From Aedes albopictus (taxonomy: Eukaryota > Arthropoda > Insecta > Diptera > Culicidae): DNA of 64,000 nucleotides. The position numbers and the translations under genes are program-made. The stretch covers positions 130,576,703 through 130,640,702 of the forward strand of contig NC_085137.1 in NCBI RefSeq assembly GCF_035046485.1, read 5' to 3'. Below, piece by piece: positions 42,041 through 53,330 of the stretch (position 1 is its first letter; each line of letters starts with the position of its first letter). The notes under the pieces were generated by a model. It made no database searches, was not told the origin of the DNA, and worked only from the letters and a program-made list of their open reading frames with translations.

Positions 42041-42396
42041 TAATTAATTACCTGCATCGGCTGTTTTCCTACTCTCCGCATTGACCAATGTGGCGCTAGC
42101 TTCTATGCGCGAAAAATCGCTAAAAGTAAATCGCAAAAATATTGTATGGCGAATACCATCTAAAGGCACATTTCTCGAAGGGGAATACATTGTTCGAAAA
42201 AATATTTGGTAGTGGTTGTGCACAATGGTGACTACTATTAAGCCTACCAAATATTTTTTCAGTAAAAGCTTTCTATTTCAAGTAATTCAAGTTTAGATGC
42301 TTTTCACCATACAAAATTAAATTGATTTACTCCTGCTGATCAACTGTGGCTGCGCGCAAAGCGGGTAGTCCATTGAATCAAATCAGTTACTGTCGA
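42041..42396 (-). repeat. Dispersed repeat family D, copy 1
   Basis: The minus strand matches 49778-50090 (GTAAATC(A/C)ATTTTATTTTGT, AAAGCTTTTACTGAAAAAAT, GCCACATTGGTC). Four copies lie in this window (also 53331 and 56225). Confidence 0.8.
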
Positions 42397-42409
42397 CCCC
42401 CTCGGGTAA

Positions 42410-42830
42410 TAGCCCGTTTACATATTTGCTAATTCTGGGTGACAATACATTTTCGAGCAGTATTGGCGCCAATTTAGCACAATGTAAACACTTTTTAGCT
42501 GACAATAAAATTAGCATGGCAAATTCAGAAGCTTCTGAATTCGGTGCTAAAACTAGCGGACAATAATGAGAATATTAGATTGTCCGACACAATTAGCATT
42601 ATGTAAACGGTATGCTAGACGAATTGTCAGCTAATTATGCCATCACGCCAATTTTATTAGTAGATAGGGAAGTGTTTACACTACGATAGTTTGGTACCAA
42701 TACAGTCGGACAATTTATTGTCCCAGATTTAGCAGCTAAATTTTTAGCGGCAATGTAAACGATACTAGCGTGGAATAAATTGTTCGACAGAATATTGTCA
42801 CGCATTATTATCACATATGTAAACGGGCCA
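42410..42830. mobile_element. PIF/Harbinger-type MITE, 421 bp, TAA duplication
   Basis: TAGCCCGTTTACATAT and ATATGTAAACGGGCCA are inverted with one mismatch. TAA flanks it (42407-42409 and 42831-42833). It interrupts family H at CGGTAAGAGGAG, seen intact at 8403 and 43485. Internal GTAAAC and GACAAT motifs recur on both strands. Its first bases were duplicated by the later element at 40978-42404. Confidence 0.85.
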
Positions 42831-42954
42831 TAAGAGGAGCATGCGATTAGTTGAATAAAGCAACCCAACAAACACGCATTGAGAATGTGATTTCGTGTGT
42901 GGCTGACAACATCAAACAAAAGCTGCGTTTGTTGATTACACACTCATGCACGAA

Positions 42955-43142
42955 CAGGCCCGGATTAAGGGTTGTGGGGGCCCGGGGCCCGAGCGGTTAG
43001 GAAGGCCCCTCGGAGGTACAAATGCGATGAGGAATACAGTTTTTCTTTGTTTTTGAGCAATATTTGAACCAACATTGGTTTTTGTGGGGGCCCCTAAAAT
43101 GTGGGGGCCCGGGGCCCTGGCCCCCCCTTAGATCCGGCCCTG
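42955..43142. mobile_element. 188-bp G/C-run hAT-type MITE
   Basis: CAGGCCCGGATTAAGGG and CCCTTAGATCCGGCCCTG are the inverted ends. The flanks TGCACGAA (42947-42954) and T(A)GCACGAA (43143-43151) are an 8-bp duplication with one inserted base on the right. Family H has a single TTGCACGAATATGAG here. It has the same ends as the unit at 38885. Confidence 0.8.
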
Positions 43143-43185
43143 TAGCACGAATATGAGTATAACGCAGTTAGATGTTGGCTATAGT

Positions 43186-43747
43186 ATAGAGCTTGCTGAC
43201 GTTTATTCACCTCTCTCTTTCAAGCATGCAGGCGGGATAGGATTTGTTTTCATCGGGAAACCTTTCCTGATGACAACCAGGCCCCTGACACGGCCTATAT
43301 CAATGCATTGGAATCATGGTAGACAGGATGTCCTGGGCGCTAATAAATAGCGCCCACTGTCAAATGCGAAAACATCAACAATTTTTTGTTTAACGTTTAT
43401 TTTGGTTTGTTGATCAGTTTTGGGAATCATTTTTTCCACCTATTATGATCGCAAAACACTTAACTCGCATTAATATTAATGTGCGGTAAGAGGAGCATGC
43501 GATTAGTTGAATAAAGCAACCCAACAAACACGCATTGTGAATGTGATTTCGTGTGTGGCTCACAACATCAAACAAAAGCTGCGTTTGTTGATTACACGCT
43601 CGTTTCAATTTGCACGAATATGAGTATAAGGCAGTTAGATGTTGACTACGATAAATTTCATTGATGCCAGGGGCCTGATGACAACAAATCCTATTCCGCC
43701 TACATGTTTGGAAGAGAAAGGTGAATAAACGTCAGCAAGCTCTATAC
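43186..43747. mobile_element. Foldback element E, split by hAT copy 2
   Basis: GAGCTTGCTGACGTTTATTC (43189 onward) pairs with GAATAAACGTCAGCAAGCTC (43724-43743). CATGCAGGCGGGATAGGATT pairs imperfectly with AAATCCTATTCCGCCTACAT. A single-arm relative is at 50475-50540. Confidence 0.78.
43278..43677. mobile_element. hAT-type MITE family H, copy 2, complete, 400 bp
   Basis: It has ends CAGGCCCCTGACA and TGCCAGGGGCCTG and the 8-bp duplication ATGACAAC (43270-43277 and 43678-43685). It is nearly collinear with 8196-8597. It sits inside foldback element E, which sits inside an older family H copy, so the family was active over an extended period. Confidence 0.9.
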
Positions 43748-43796
43748 GATTCATGCCAGGGGCCTGGTAAAATGGCTCATTAAAAAAAATGCTTGG

Positions 43797-45060
43797 ATTC
43801 CCGAATAAAAAATACAGTAGAAAAACCGAACGTTGTATTGTAACAGTACTATTTAAAACCATATTTTTACAATAGACACTACTGTAAAAATAAAAATACA
43901 AAAACAATAAAATGTAATGTAGAACACCATACAGTAAATTGTAAATAAGATTTTTACAATATACTATACGGGTGGTTAAGTATCGTAACAATATAAAAAA
44001 ATATTTTTCTCCATATATATTTTTTTGCAAAACCATACATTATATTGTAAATGAATTGTTATAAATACTGATACGTGGGTTTTAATAAACCGTACATTGT
44101 ATGGTACACATATGGTTTCAAACAATAAAATGTACCGTAAACATATTGTTTTTAATTGTAGTTTCAGTACTGGTTATACATATAATTAAATGGTTTTGGA
44201 ATGGTTCTCTTTTGTTATGTTATGTTGGTTTACATTACATAAACCATATAATGTTATATTATCTTGTCATTTTCCTCCTGTTAATGGCATCTCAAGCTTA
44301 CTAGCATTATGAGATACGCTTTGGGAATTCTCCAGAGCGTTTTGGATAACCCGTCATATATTGGATCGCCCACGTCCAAGTCTGAGTCGAGGTCTGAGTA
44401 GTCTCTGATTGCATTAACAGTTAAAGCTTAGGCTCCCATGCCCCACCAGCCAGATAACTGGGTTTCGCAAACTAAGCATTAATAGGGTCCTAAAATTAAA
44501 GACGAAATCTCGCTTATATTGAATAATACGATCAAGCATGGTATTCTAATCGGAATTGTACTTTACTCGAACTTGAAAAACAAAGGAATAATGAGAAAAT
44601 TCGAAATAAGAAAAATGGTAAATAGTTCTACTTTGACATTCGAGGTCAACCTTGTGTGACTGAGCTCGACATTTTTCACACTGGGATTTCAAAAATGTTC
44701 CTATCTGACATACACGGTGAAAAAAAATCACTCAAAGTAAGTGTTATAAGCTAGGGACGAGACAAAATGCTAAAAAAATAAAAATTATATATTTTCAACT
44801 ACGGTTAATAAAAACGTCAAAAAATGAGTAAATATGTACTCTTGAACCATATATTGTGGTTTAAAACAAGAATCCCGATAGGACTTTAGGAGCCTATTAA
44901 GGTACAAGATATCTTGTTACAGACTAATAATAATAAATAAACCCGGATAAAAAATTACCATTCATTACATGGTAAATATTATTAACATATGACTGGTTTT
45001 ATTGTTCACAATAAAACACATAGTAGATATATTGTTACTTTTTACAATAGAAATCAAGCC
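43797..45060. repeat. AT-rich foldback repeats with ACAATA/TATTGT motifs
   Basis: ATTCCCGAATAAAAAATAC (43798) and CCCGGATAAAAAATTACC (44942) look like the same terminus. Many ATTGTAA, TACAATA and CCATA motifs fill the interval, and an inverse terminus TTTTTTATCAGGGAAT lies at 48882-48898. Element borders cannot be fixed by eye. Short open frames here are not supported as genes. Confidence 0.5.
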
Positions 45061-45280
45061 CATATAGTTCGTACAATAAGTGAACATTAGCTTTATTAGT
45101 GACTAATTGATTCGATTGTTTTTCAATAGTTCTATAATAATTTAAAGTTACTATCAGTAAAAATTAATTTATGTTGTTTTTATATAGTTGCAAAAGTGCC
45201 TGCAAAGTTCGCATGGACTTTTTATTAAAAAAGAGTTTATTTCTCAATTACACTTAAAAACAATTCGTAACAAATATACC

Positions 45281-45510
45281 GCATTTAGTTCACTACTGGA
45301 CTGCGAACTGCGACATTATAATTGCGAAAACGTAAATAAAAGTGCGCGATTGCATCAAATCAGGTTGATGTCTTCGGCGCACTATTTCTTCAATTTATGG
45401 AGAACAAGTGCTCTGAAGACACCGAGTTGATTTGATGCAATCTCTCACTTTTATTAGCGTTTTCGCACTCGTGAAAACTAGTGCGATAGTCCAGTGGTGA
45501 ACTAAATGCG
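45281..45510. repeat. Foldback repeat with about 100-bp arms
   Basis: GCATTTAGTTCACTACTGGA (45281) is the inverse of the block ending TGAACTAAATGCG (45510). GATTGCATCAAATCAGGTTG (45349) pairs with TTGATTTGATGCAATC. About 30 unpaired bases lie at the centre. Confidence 0.8.
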
Positions 45511-45939
45511 CTATAAATAACAATAAATATTATTGTTGCTTGGATCATGCTTGTATAATCAAATACACAAACACTTGACATATTTTTTTATAGCTTTCGT
45601 TTTAAATTTGAGTACAGTAGATGTTTCGGTTATCGAATGTTTCGCTAAAACTTCAACGACTGACAGACGTCAAGCCGTGTTGGCAGAGAAAGCTCTCAAT
45701 GAATAACTGAGGAAGTACTTATAGAAAACTAGCTGAAAAGCAGGTTTTAGCCAAGTGAGGACGTTACGATAAGAAAAAGATGAACAATGATTTTTCTAAT
45801 GTTTTTCAATAAATTAAAGGAATCTAGTAAATAGTAAACTATTGCGATTTTTTTTATCACTTAGACTTCAGTGCAATAAATTTCGTCCTTCTCCGATTTC
45901 GCTATCGATTTCGCTGTCGCTCTCTGTTGCTGCTCTTTA

Positions 45940-46140
45940 GCAATTCGCTCGATTTTATGACAGATTTCGCCCGCCGTCTCCAATGTTTACCATTGCTCTC
46001 ATTGTTCTCGGTGCACCAGCTGATCATGATTACACAACAAAATCAGCTGGTCCTCCGATGTTTACGTTCATCCTTATTGTTCGGCATCTCCCAGCTGATC
46101 ATGTTTACACAACAAATCGCGCAGATTTCGCCTGAATCAC
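45940..46140. repeat. Tandem duplication of about 100 bp
   Basis: CCAGCTGATCATGATTACAC (46017) and CCAGCTGATCATGTTTACAC (46091), each preceded by a CTCCAATGTTTAC or CTCCGATGTTTAC block, indicate an imperfect duplication. The open frame across it is not supported. Confidence 0.55.
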
Positions 46141-47029
46141 GGCTGGAAGGCGAAAAGCTGTCAGAAATGACAGGCAAGTACGATTTTCGTGCGATTTCAA
46201 TTTCGTCGTGAAAGTCTGATCATTCGTAAAAAATACAATACCATTGATAACAATACAAATACAATTTGTTTAATGGGGTCAATTGAACCGATGTTAAAAT
46301 AAACATGCAATAATATTTGTTGTTATGTAAACAGATTTCGCCTTTGAATAACCAAAGAATTCATATTTCTCGGTAACATTTTTCTTCCGCATTTACAGAT
46401 ACTAATGGCCACATTAATTGTGAACGATTTATGGTATGGATCATACGACCTGAGGTTTGACTTGTGATGTTTGGCAGTTATTTGAAAAGATTGATGATAG
46501 ATCTTATCAACAGCTGCCAAACAACACATACCAGACAGACATCAGAGTGTTTGACTCTTATCATAAAATGTACATATCATTCTGGCGGCCGTTAGTGCTC
46601 GTAAATGCTGGATATAAATGTTAGCGGGAAATAAAAATTCTATGGATTTTCAAAAGCGAAAACTGCTTACAAATAACAACAAATATTATTGTATTTTTAT
46701 TGTAACAACGATTCATTTGACGCCATTCAATTAATTGTATTTGTGTTGTAAGAACAATGAAAAAACATTAAGATATATTGTTTTCTTTTGAAAATTGCGC
46801 TGAAAATGTCTCATAAAAACACAATATATTCTATTGTTTTTCGCGAAAAAGTGTATGAAAATTTTCTCTAAATTTTATGGTTAAGATACATAACGATCAC
46901 CATTTTTACCCTTCTTACACCCATAAGAAGGGTATAAATATCGCTCGAAAAACCGACTTTCGATCCGAGGCCCGCAGGGCCGAGTCTCATATACCAATGA
47001 ACTCAGCTCGACGAACTGAGCAAATGTCT

Positions 47030-47090
47030 GTATGTGTGTGTGTGTGTATGTGTGTATGTGTGTATGTGTGTGTGTGTGTATGTGCGTTAC
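47030..47090. repeat. (TG)n-type microsatellite
   Basis: A run of TGTGTGTATG variants follows CAAATGTCTGTATG. Its inverse is at 55970-56025. Confidence 0.9.
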
Positions 47091-47109
47091 AAAAAAAAGT
47101 CACGCACGT

Positions 47110-47790
47110 TTCTCAGCCGTCTGTCAACCGATTTGAGTTCTCTTGGAAGCAAATGAAAGCTACTACATCCTAGTAGAACGCTATTGAATTTTTTTTCGAT
47201 TGGACGTTTGGTTACCGAGATATCTCTCGAAGAGTACTTATGAGTCATACATCTAAACTTATTAAGATTTTTGACCAAGTGTATCATAATAAATATTTTG
47301 GCCATTTGTTGATCGATTTGGGTTCTCTTGGCACCAAATGAAAGCTACAGCATCCTAGTAGATCGCCCAGAAATTTTATTTTGATTGGACATTTGGTTAC
47401 AGAGATATCTTTCGAAGAGTACTTAGGATTTATACAACTAAACCTTTTGAGATTTTTGACCAAGTGTATCATAATAAATATTCTGGCCGTCTGTCAACCG
47501 ATTTCGGTTATCCTGGCACCAAATGAAAGCTACAACATTCTAGTAGAACCCTATACAATTTTATTAGGATTGGACATTTGGTTACCGAGATATCTTTCAA
47601 AGAGTACTTGGGAATAAGGGTAACTTTTTGAGAGATTTTTAACCAAGGGTACCATAATAAATATCTCAGCTGTCTGTCAACCGATTTGGGTTCTCTAAGC
47701 ACCAAATGAAAGCTACAATATCCTTGTATAAGGCCCTGGAATTTTATTTCGATTCGACATTTGATTACTGAGATATCTTACGAAGAGTAT
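47110..47790. repeat. Four tandem units of about 185 bp
   Basis: AAATGAAAGC marks units at 47151, 47336, 47521 and 47704. Each also contains a CAACCGATTT- or GATCGATTTG-like block, TTGGACATTTGGTTAC-like and GAGATATCTTTCGAAGAGTA-like segments. The inverse set is at 55250-55950. Short open frames follow the units and are not genes. Confidence 0.85.
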
Positions 47791-47887
47791 TTCAATAAAT
47801 TCTTTTTTTATTAATCTATTCACTTACTTGTTATCTTGCATTAGTTTTTGACCAGTCTATGGGAAATTATTTTTCAATAAATATTGC

Positions 47888-48130
47888 TTTTTTTGCACCG
47901 TATTCGACCCCCTGCAGAAATTTTTTGTCACACCACAATATGTTCCCACCAGTTTCAGCATACATTGGTTCGTTTCACTGCTAGAAATTTTAAGCGTTGG
48001 TTACACTTTTTGGGTGGTGCATGGAATAATCGGTTTGTTTACATGCTACTTTCCTTTGTGTTTGACGTGTGAACAAATGTTTTAGACGATTGAACATTTG
48101 CACGGTAATCTATGAAGCAAAGCAAGATGC
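47888..48130. mobile_element. 243-bp insertion private to the left arm
   Basis: In the right arm the sequence runs GCATTACTTATTG without interruption (near 55160). Here AATATTGC (47880-47887) and AATAATGC (48131-48138) flank extra DNA. An approximate 8-bp duplication is likely. Ends are not clearly inverted. Confidence 0.65.
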
Positions 48131-48899
48131 AATAATGCTGAGAAAGTGTATTGTTGTTTTCAATAAAATTATAAATAACAAATTACAAATACACAGGAAT
48201 TTTATGAAAACTAACAATATGTTAAATGAAAGCTTTGAATTTATATATTGTGGGAAAAATGCAAGAACCGGACAGCGAAAATAACTAGCTAATGCCAAAA
48301 CTGATTAACTTAGTAGATATATCATTTTTGTCCTTTTCGCACCATAACCATGAATACCAAGTACTTCGGAGCTAATTTAATCGACTGATTAAGAGATATT
48401 AGACAAAGTATATCTCGCTGATTTTCTTATCCATTTGTTAATCGATTCAAGATCTTTTGGCAGTTAACAAAAGATACAATATTCCAGAATATGTAAGCTA
48501 TTTTTAAAAAATTTCACACAAGATTCTAGAAGGTGTCTGGCGTTCTGGTAGTTTAGTCCATGGTCCATGATGCTATTTTGGAAACCAATCCACTAGATGC
48601 CAAATCCACAATATTTTCTAGAACTTTTGGTCCATCACACAAAATAAATATATTAAATACAAATAATACAACAATAGTTTTAATAAGTGTAAGAAGGGTT
48701 CTGTTCACCATAGGTGGATTAAATCGGGTTTTTATTGTAAAAGTGCCATTTACCATTCGCCGAATGGTATAGAACAATAGGGGTCATGGTGAGTGTGTCG
48801 TGTAAATTACAATACGTTTAATGGTGAATATTTTTCGAAAAAATGGTGTTGTAACAATAAAATTTATGGTATTTTTTTGATATTTTTTATCAGGGAATG

Positions 48900-49777
48900 C
48901 CTCATTTTTACGTTGATTACGTCTCTTGGCCCTCAATGATAAACTACATAATTCTAATCCGTTTTATTTTATGTGATTCGTTTAAAATTTTGGTTCATTG
49001 ATAACTTGGCTGTCTAAACAGTTTTAGCCATGATTTATCCCATAATCCGAACAAAGTTCCGAGTCAAACTATGACGGATTGAAGGCGTTTATTTGACAAG
49101 TGAAAAGCACATTGTTCAGAAGCATATGTTTATCGATACATCAGCTTAATAAGATGCAGACAAATGTTTTGTTAAACTCTTTTGTCAAGGAATCAATGCT
49201 TGTCGAATAAATTGCTTGTTAAACTTTTGAAAAGTGATTTAATTTATCATTGTTGATACCGATGAGGAAAGTCGAACATTGACTTTTACTCAATCGAAAA
49301 ATCATTTAAACAGTAATGTGTAGAGCATAATTTTAGTTCAGCTATCATTACTGTAGGGTTTGTGATGCGGTAAATAATTAAAACACTATTTTTCCATTAA
49401 TTTTCACCAATCTTTTCTTATTCTATTTTCAATATACTTTTCATTGCACTCAACACACAACTTTCTTTTACAAATTCCGTTTCAAAACTGACTCGTCATC
49501 ACCTCTGTCCTTTTTCTTTTCCTTTCTTCTTCTCTCCGCACGCCGATCGTACTTCCTTCTTGCTCTCGGACTCTCACAGCGTTCTCATGCTCCACACCGT
49601 GTTTGCAGAATTCTCCTATCTTATTATACACTGATACAAAACGTACCGCCACTTTTAGCACTTATAGTGTATCATTATTGATTTCCTATTTTAATTTAAT
49701 ATACATATCAACTATCTATCCTACAATTACCATTATTAAGCAACAATTCAGCAAGCTTGCTTGTTTGTGACTTGCAA
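48900..49777. other. AT-rich spacer, nothing recognised
   Basis: It includes a pyrimidine-rich part (CTTTTTCTTTTCCTTTCTTC near 49510). No supported gene or element ends. Confidence 0.4.
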
Positions 49778-50318
49778 TGGACTACCCGCTTGGCGCATAG
49801 CCACAGTTGATCAGCAGGAGTAAATCCATTTTATTTTGTATGGTGAAAAGCATCTAAACTTGAATTACTTGAAATAGAAAGCTTTTACTGAAAAAATATT
49901 TGGTAGGCTTAATAGTAGTCACCATTGTGCACAACCACTACCAAATATTTTTTCGAATAATGTATCCCACTTCGATAAATTTACCTTTATTCGCCATACA
50001 ATATTTTTGCGATTTACTTTTAGCGATTTTTCGCGCATAGAAGCTAGCGCCACATTGGTCGATGCGGAGAGTAGGAAAACAGCCGATGTACACAGCAAAA
50101 AATAAATGCAACCCGCCCGATGTAATTCATTCCGATGCACTAAATAATCGATGTAATCACGATTCCTATGTACGATTACATTGTTTTGATGTAAAATCTT
50201 TTGTTCTTATGTGTACATCGTCCTGTGTAATATTCATGCAACCGACGTATTGATCGGGTTGCAGCAGTTCAGATGTAATATTACACAACATTTTTTTCTG
50301 TGTAGTTAATTCATTGTT
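49778..50318 (+). repeat. Dispersed repeat family D, copy 2, with a MITE inside
   Basis: CAATGGACTACCCGCTTGGC starts the copy, and GGAAAACAGCCGATG is followed, after the MITE, by GTTAATTCATTG. Copy 4 at 56225-56430 shows that junction uninterrupted (GATGTAGTTAATTCATTG). Confidence 0.82.
50091..50302. mobile_element. 212-bp TA-flanked MITE (CACAGNAAAAAA ends)
   Basis: CACAGCAAAAAATAAATG and the inverse ending TTTTTTTCTGTG terminate it. TA flanks it (50089-50090 and 50303-50304). The motif GATGTAAT recurs inside. The empty site in family D copy 4 confirms the borders. Confidence 0.88.
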
Positions 50319-50327
50319 AGTTGGGGT

Positions 50328-50461
50328 CTAGGATAGGATACGACAACTAGTCAGCCCAAAAGAGACCAATTTGGGGACCAATAATCTTAGCAACGCGGAA
50401 AAACAAGACAGCAAGCTGTGAAATTAGACAGAGAAGTTGCAGGTGTCACATCCTATCCTAG
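50328..50461. mobile_element. 134-bp MITE with 8-bp duplication GTTGGGGT
   Basis: CTAGGATAGGAT and ATCCTATCCTAG are perfect inverted ends. GTTGGGGT flanks both sides (50320-50327 and 50462-50469). Confidence 0.85.
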
Positions 50462-50474
50462 GTTGGGGTTTCCC

Positions 50475-50545
50475 GATGAAAACAAATCCTATCCCGCCTG
50501 CATGCTTGAAAGAGAGAGGTGAACGTCAGTAAGCTCTATTCGTGA
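50475..50545. repeat. Single-arm fragment of foldback element E
   Basis: CCGATGAAAACAAATCCTAT, CCGCCTGCATGCTTGAAAGA and GAACGTCAGTAAGCTCTAT correspond to the arms at 43190-43260 in inverse. Confidence 0.7.
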
Positions 50546-51260
50546 CTACGAAGGTTGATGAGCCGGGAAACACTCTTCCTTCCTACGGGGTTTCTTATGG
50601 GAGTATGAGTGAAAAGAAAAGCAAAAAATCTTCTCTCCTTCACTTTCTCACAGAAAACCGCAAACAAAATCATCAGTCCACAGAAACTTCTTGAGTGATT
50701 CCTGGCAGGAACTTTTTTCGGTGACTGCCATTTGTTCGGTACTGCGTACTGCGATCGAAGAGAAACCGGTTTCTTGAGCGATTCAGGCAAGGAATTTCCC
50801 ATGCATCAAGATAGGCTGAGAAATTCCTTCTGATCTGCAAACAGCGCTTTTAGAAAAATGCTTGGATTTTCTTCTTTCTCCGTGCATGATCATTGAAATC
50901 CTACTACAAATCAACTGTGGCTTTCGGTGTTTACAGATTACCGTGTAACCAGTTTGCATAATTTTATTGCACATTGCAAAAATTTAATTTAATAAAAAAT
51001 ATTATTTTATTAAATTATTAATCTATATTTTTGCTTATAAATTTTGCAATACACATGCATATTATTTGATTATGAATATTGTTAACCTCATGATATTTTT
51101 TGAAATTTGATGCTGTCTGCAAAATTTGCAAATTTACTTTATCGATTTAATCGACAATGATTTTTCATAAGGGCCTAACTGACTTGATCGATTTCTCTTC
51201 GTCGACTCTCTCTTTCGTTAATAACTAAGTTTTAATTTAATCAGTATTGAAAAGATAGCC
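50546..51260. other. Upstream flank of SelT
   Basis: Mixed then strongly AT-rich DNA (50960-51130). No other gene is supported. AGCGATTCAGGCAAGGAATTTC and CATCAAGATAGGCTGAG echo 12779-12820, indicating a small dispersed repeat. Confidence 0.4.
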
Positions 51261-51504
51261 TGATTTTAAACATCTAACTGGCACCACTACTCAGATCATC
51301 CGATGACTGACTGACGACGGTCGACGGACGGACAAAGTTTTTGAAAGTTCAGTGAAATCGGGAACGTCAAAGTCAAGTGATTATTGAAAAATTTGCTCCA
51401 GGAATCAAAAAAATAGCGAATACGCAGAACCAGACCACCGACCGTGTAATCCAATTAAAGCTTCTTCGGACCGGCCAACGTTGGCACAGAGAAAGAGGCG
51501 AAAA
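51261..51504 (+). promoter_or_regulatory. Probable SelT promoter and 5' UTR
   Basis: GC content rises from about 51280 onward, ahead of the SelT start codon. A weak initiator-like TCAGATC is at 51291, followed by GACGGTCGACGGACGGAC, which includes a downstream-element-like GGTCGA. No TATA box is seen at the right place. The transcription start cannot be fixed without RNA data. Confidence 0.35.
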
Positions 51505-52303
51505 ATGTGGCCAAATTTCAGTCGAAAACACTTTTCACTGCTGACGGTGCTCTGTGTGGGCATTGTGCTGCTGAGCCTGGCACCGGCCAGCGGAAGTGCC
51601 GAAAAGGAGATTCCCATCACCAAGTTCAGCCAGAATGTCGGTGGCTACGGGGCGACGATGACTTTCCTGTACTGGTATGTGAAATCAGACTGTCGCTTTT
51701 TATCTCCTTATCTTTGGTCCTATCTGCTAGGTAGTGACCCGGATTTTATCACTGTCATGTCTTTCATCCGTGTTTTTTCTCGTTTCTCAGCTATTCTTGC
51801 GGCTACCGTAAGGCGTTCGATGAGTACTATAACATCATTCACGAAAAGTACCCGGAGATTACGATCCGCGGGGGAAACTATGACCCACCGGGCTTCAACA
51901 TGTACCTCTCGAAGGTCCTGCTTGTGACGAAGCTGCTGATGATCATCGCCCTGATGTCCAACTTCGACGTGTTTGGGTTCCTGCGCCAACCGATGCCGTC
52001 CTGGTGGCGCTGGTGCACCGAGAACAAGCTGTACGCCTGTATGATGGTGTTCTTCCTCGGGAACATGCTGGAAGCGCAGGTTCGTATGGAGGAAATGTTC
52101 TTAACTTTGCTTTATTTGACACCATTTTCACACTTCCGCAGCTGATATCATCCGGTGCGTTCGAAATCTCCCTGAACGATGTCCCAGTGTGGTCCAAGCT
52201 GGAGACGGGTCGCATTCCTGCTCCCCAGGAGCTGTTCCAAATCATCGATAGCCATCTGCAGTTTTCCGATAAGATCGAGCAGAATCCCGATTTTGTAAAA
52301 TAA
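51505..52303 (+). CDS. SelT: Selenoprotein T-like protein, Cys form, three exons
   Basis: SelT is an ER-membrane thioredoxin-like oxidoreductase involved in redox and calcium homeostasis. The coding sequence is joined from 51505-51674, 51791-52079 and 52142-52303, giving about 206 residues (vertebrate SelT is about 195). Intron 1 (116 bp) is GTATGT...TCTCAG and splits the codon for Cys57; intron 2 (62 bp) is GTTCGT...CCGCAG in phase 0. A signal peptide or anchor spans residues 10-31 (FSLLTVLCVGIVLLSLAPAS). The redox motif is CYSC (57-60) followed by GYRKAF, where vertebrates have Cys-x-x-Sec; here TGC replaces the Sec codon, so no SECIS is needed. Hydrophobic helices follow at about 95-116 and 138-152, then the conserved SGAFEI and GRIPAP motifs. 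The start is the first in-frame ATG. It is flanked by a large inverted repeat. Confidence 0.96.
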
Positions 52304-52670
52304 GTTATCAATCTTGTGCTTGCTCAGTGTAGATTTAGTTTGGAAGTTTAAGTTAGATGACTTTTCACAATTTTCACTCGACTAGTCCTGTTAGTATGCA
52401 AAATGAACCATAAGCAATCTATATCTTAGGTCCACACGTTCTGTTCAGTCTGTCTATGAGGTTCCTTAATTTTAGTTGCCTGTTTTACATGGGTCTCTAT
52501 CAATTTATTTCATGAAGAGTTTTATGATTGGACATATTTATTTTTTGGAAGATTGTCAAACAACTATTAAATAATTACCAAAAACATCGTAAAATTTGAA
52601 CAGAAAAGTAGATCATTTGTAAGAATTATATATATGGCTACCCCTAATTCGGAAGTATGTATTGTGAAAA

Positions 52671-52676
52671 AATAAA
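52671..52676 (+). promoter_or_regulatory. Likely SelT polyadenylation signal
   Basis: AATAAA lies 368 bp after the SelT stop codon, in AT-rich 3' UTR-like sequence (GAAAAAATAAAAAGG). It is the first canonical signal found downstream. Confidence 0.6.
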
Positions 52677-52730
52677 AAGGTTTGGTAGCTGTCTTGATAG
52701 AATATTCTATTCAATCAAAAGAACAAGGTA

Positions 52731-52905
52731 ATAGGGTATGTGTGCCATCAGTAATCTCACGCTCCCATATTCATCTTATTCGAAAACAAGCGATTACGGC
52801 ACCGATTGATTCCGTTCTTTTTGTTTTCAAGCGTGCTCACTTCCAACAAAAAATACAAAAATATGAAACAATACAAACAACGCCTCAATCCTTTGTTTTT
52901 CGTAG
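52731..52905 (+). repeat. Dispersed repeat X, uninterrupted copy
   Basis: It matches the flanks of the nest at 10446-12420: GGGTATGTGTGCCAT, GATTGATTCCGTTCTTTTTG, GCGTGCTCACTT and CAAACAACGCCTCAATCCTT. It shows the pre-insertion site of the SINE at 10581-12367. Confidence 0.8.
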
Positions 52906-53330
52906 GATGAAAATGGGAGCCACATGCTTAATAAGGGAACTAATACCCTATAAAAAGTCAAAGGAAAAATTGAGAATAAATAACTGGGAAAAATGATGAC
53001 TTTTGTTTGCTTTATGTTTCAATTGAAACTCCCCCTTTCTACCGGTAAGTTAATCAAAGAAAAGTAGAAGATCCTAGCGGTGTAGTAGGTAGTAAATTCA
53101 ACAATAAATTACATTTTGAATGATTATTTTGAGTCCACAGACTACCACTTTGAGTTACTGGTTCGAGTGGTGTAACGGTCGCCATGTGATGTTCTCAATA
53201 CAGTAATGTCCCGATTTTATCCGTCCCTCGGTGAATTTTAAGGTGATAAAACGGGATTAATTTAAAGCAGTTTTTGCCCAGCAGACGTTTCTGACTTGGG
53301 GACATATTAACCTTAGTAGGATATGGGGGT

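Larger units (their letters stand above)
40978..42404. mobile_element. 1.43-kb TIR element with 8-bp duplication GGTAATAG
   Basis: CGAGGGGGACGAC and GTCGACCCCCTCG are terminal inverted repeats with one mismatch. GGTAATAG lies at 40970-40977 and 42405-42412. The duplicated target spans the junction of family H and the PIF-like MITE, so it arrived after both. It carries the TA MITE at 41588-41874 and a family D copy at 42041-42396. Confidence 0.8.
39694..43766. mobile_element. hAT-type MITE family H, expanded copy broken by at least six insertions
   Basis: Pieces of the 400-bp family (reference copy 8196-8597) appear in order: 39694-39758, 39904-39922, about 40268-40299, 40553 to about 40635, about 40952-40969, 42831-42954, 43143-43185 and about 43748-43766. 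The last ends CAGGGGCCTG. Between them lie separate insertions, listed individually. The original 5' end is not preserved. The fragment order and the intact copies at 8196 and 43278 make the reconstruction robust. Confidence 0.78.
46899..48735. repeat. Left arm of a large inverted repeat around SelT
   Basis: The order of blocks here is repeated in inverse at 53968-56140. The blocks are the hairpin TACCCTTCTTACACCCATAA, CCGACTTTCGATCCGAGG, a TG-rich run, four 185-bp units marked by CAAATGAAAGCTAC, TTTTTGACCAGTCTATGGG, TGAAAGCTTTGAATTTATAT, GATACAATATTCCAG and ATAGGTGGATTAA. Identity looks above 90% where compared. The left arm has a private 243-bp insertion (47888-48130). The arms may be two independent insertions of one repeat or a true inverted duplication. 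Confidence 0.85.

Noticed and set aside
46877..47705. Several 60-98-codon ORFs on both strands
   Set aside because: They follow the four 185-bp tandem units and the TG run. The same peptides recur in the inverted arm, with no family features.
51675..51790. Read-through of SelT exon 1 into a 148-codon frame
   Set aside because: Splicing at GTATGT/TCTCAG restores the CxxC motif and the conserved GYRKAF sequence. The read-through peptide loses all family similarity.
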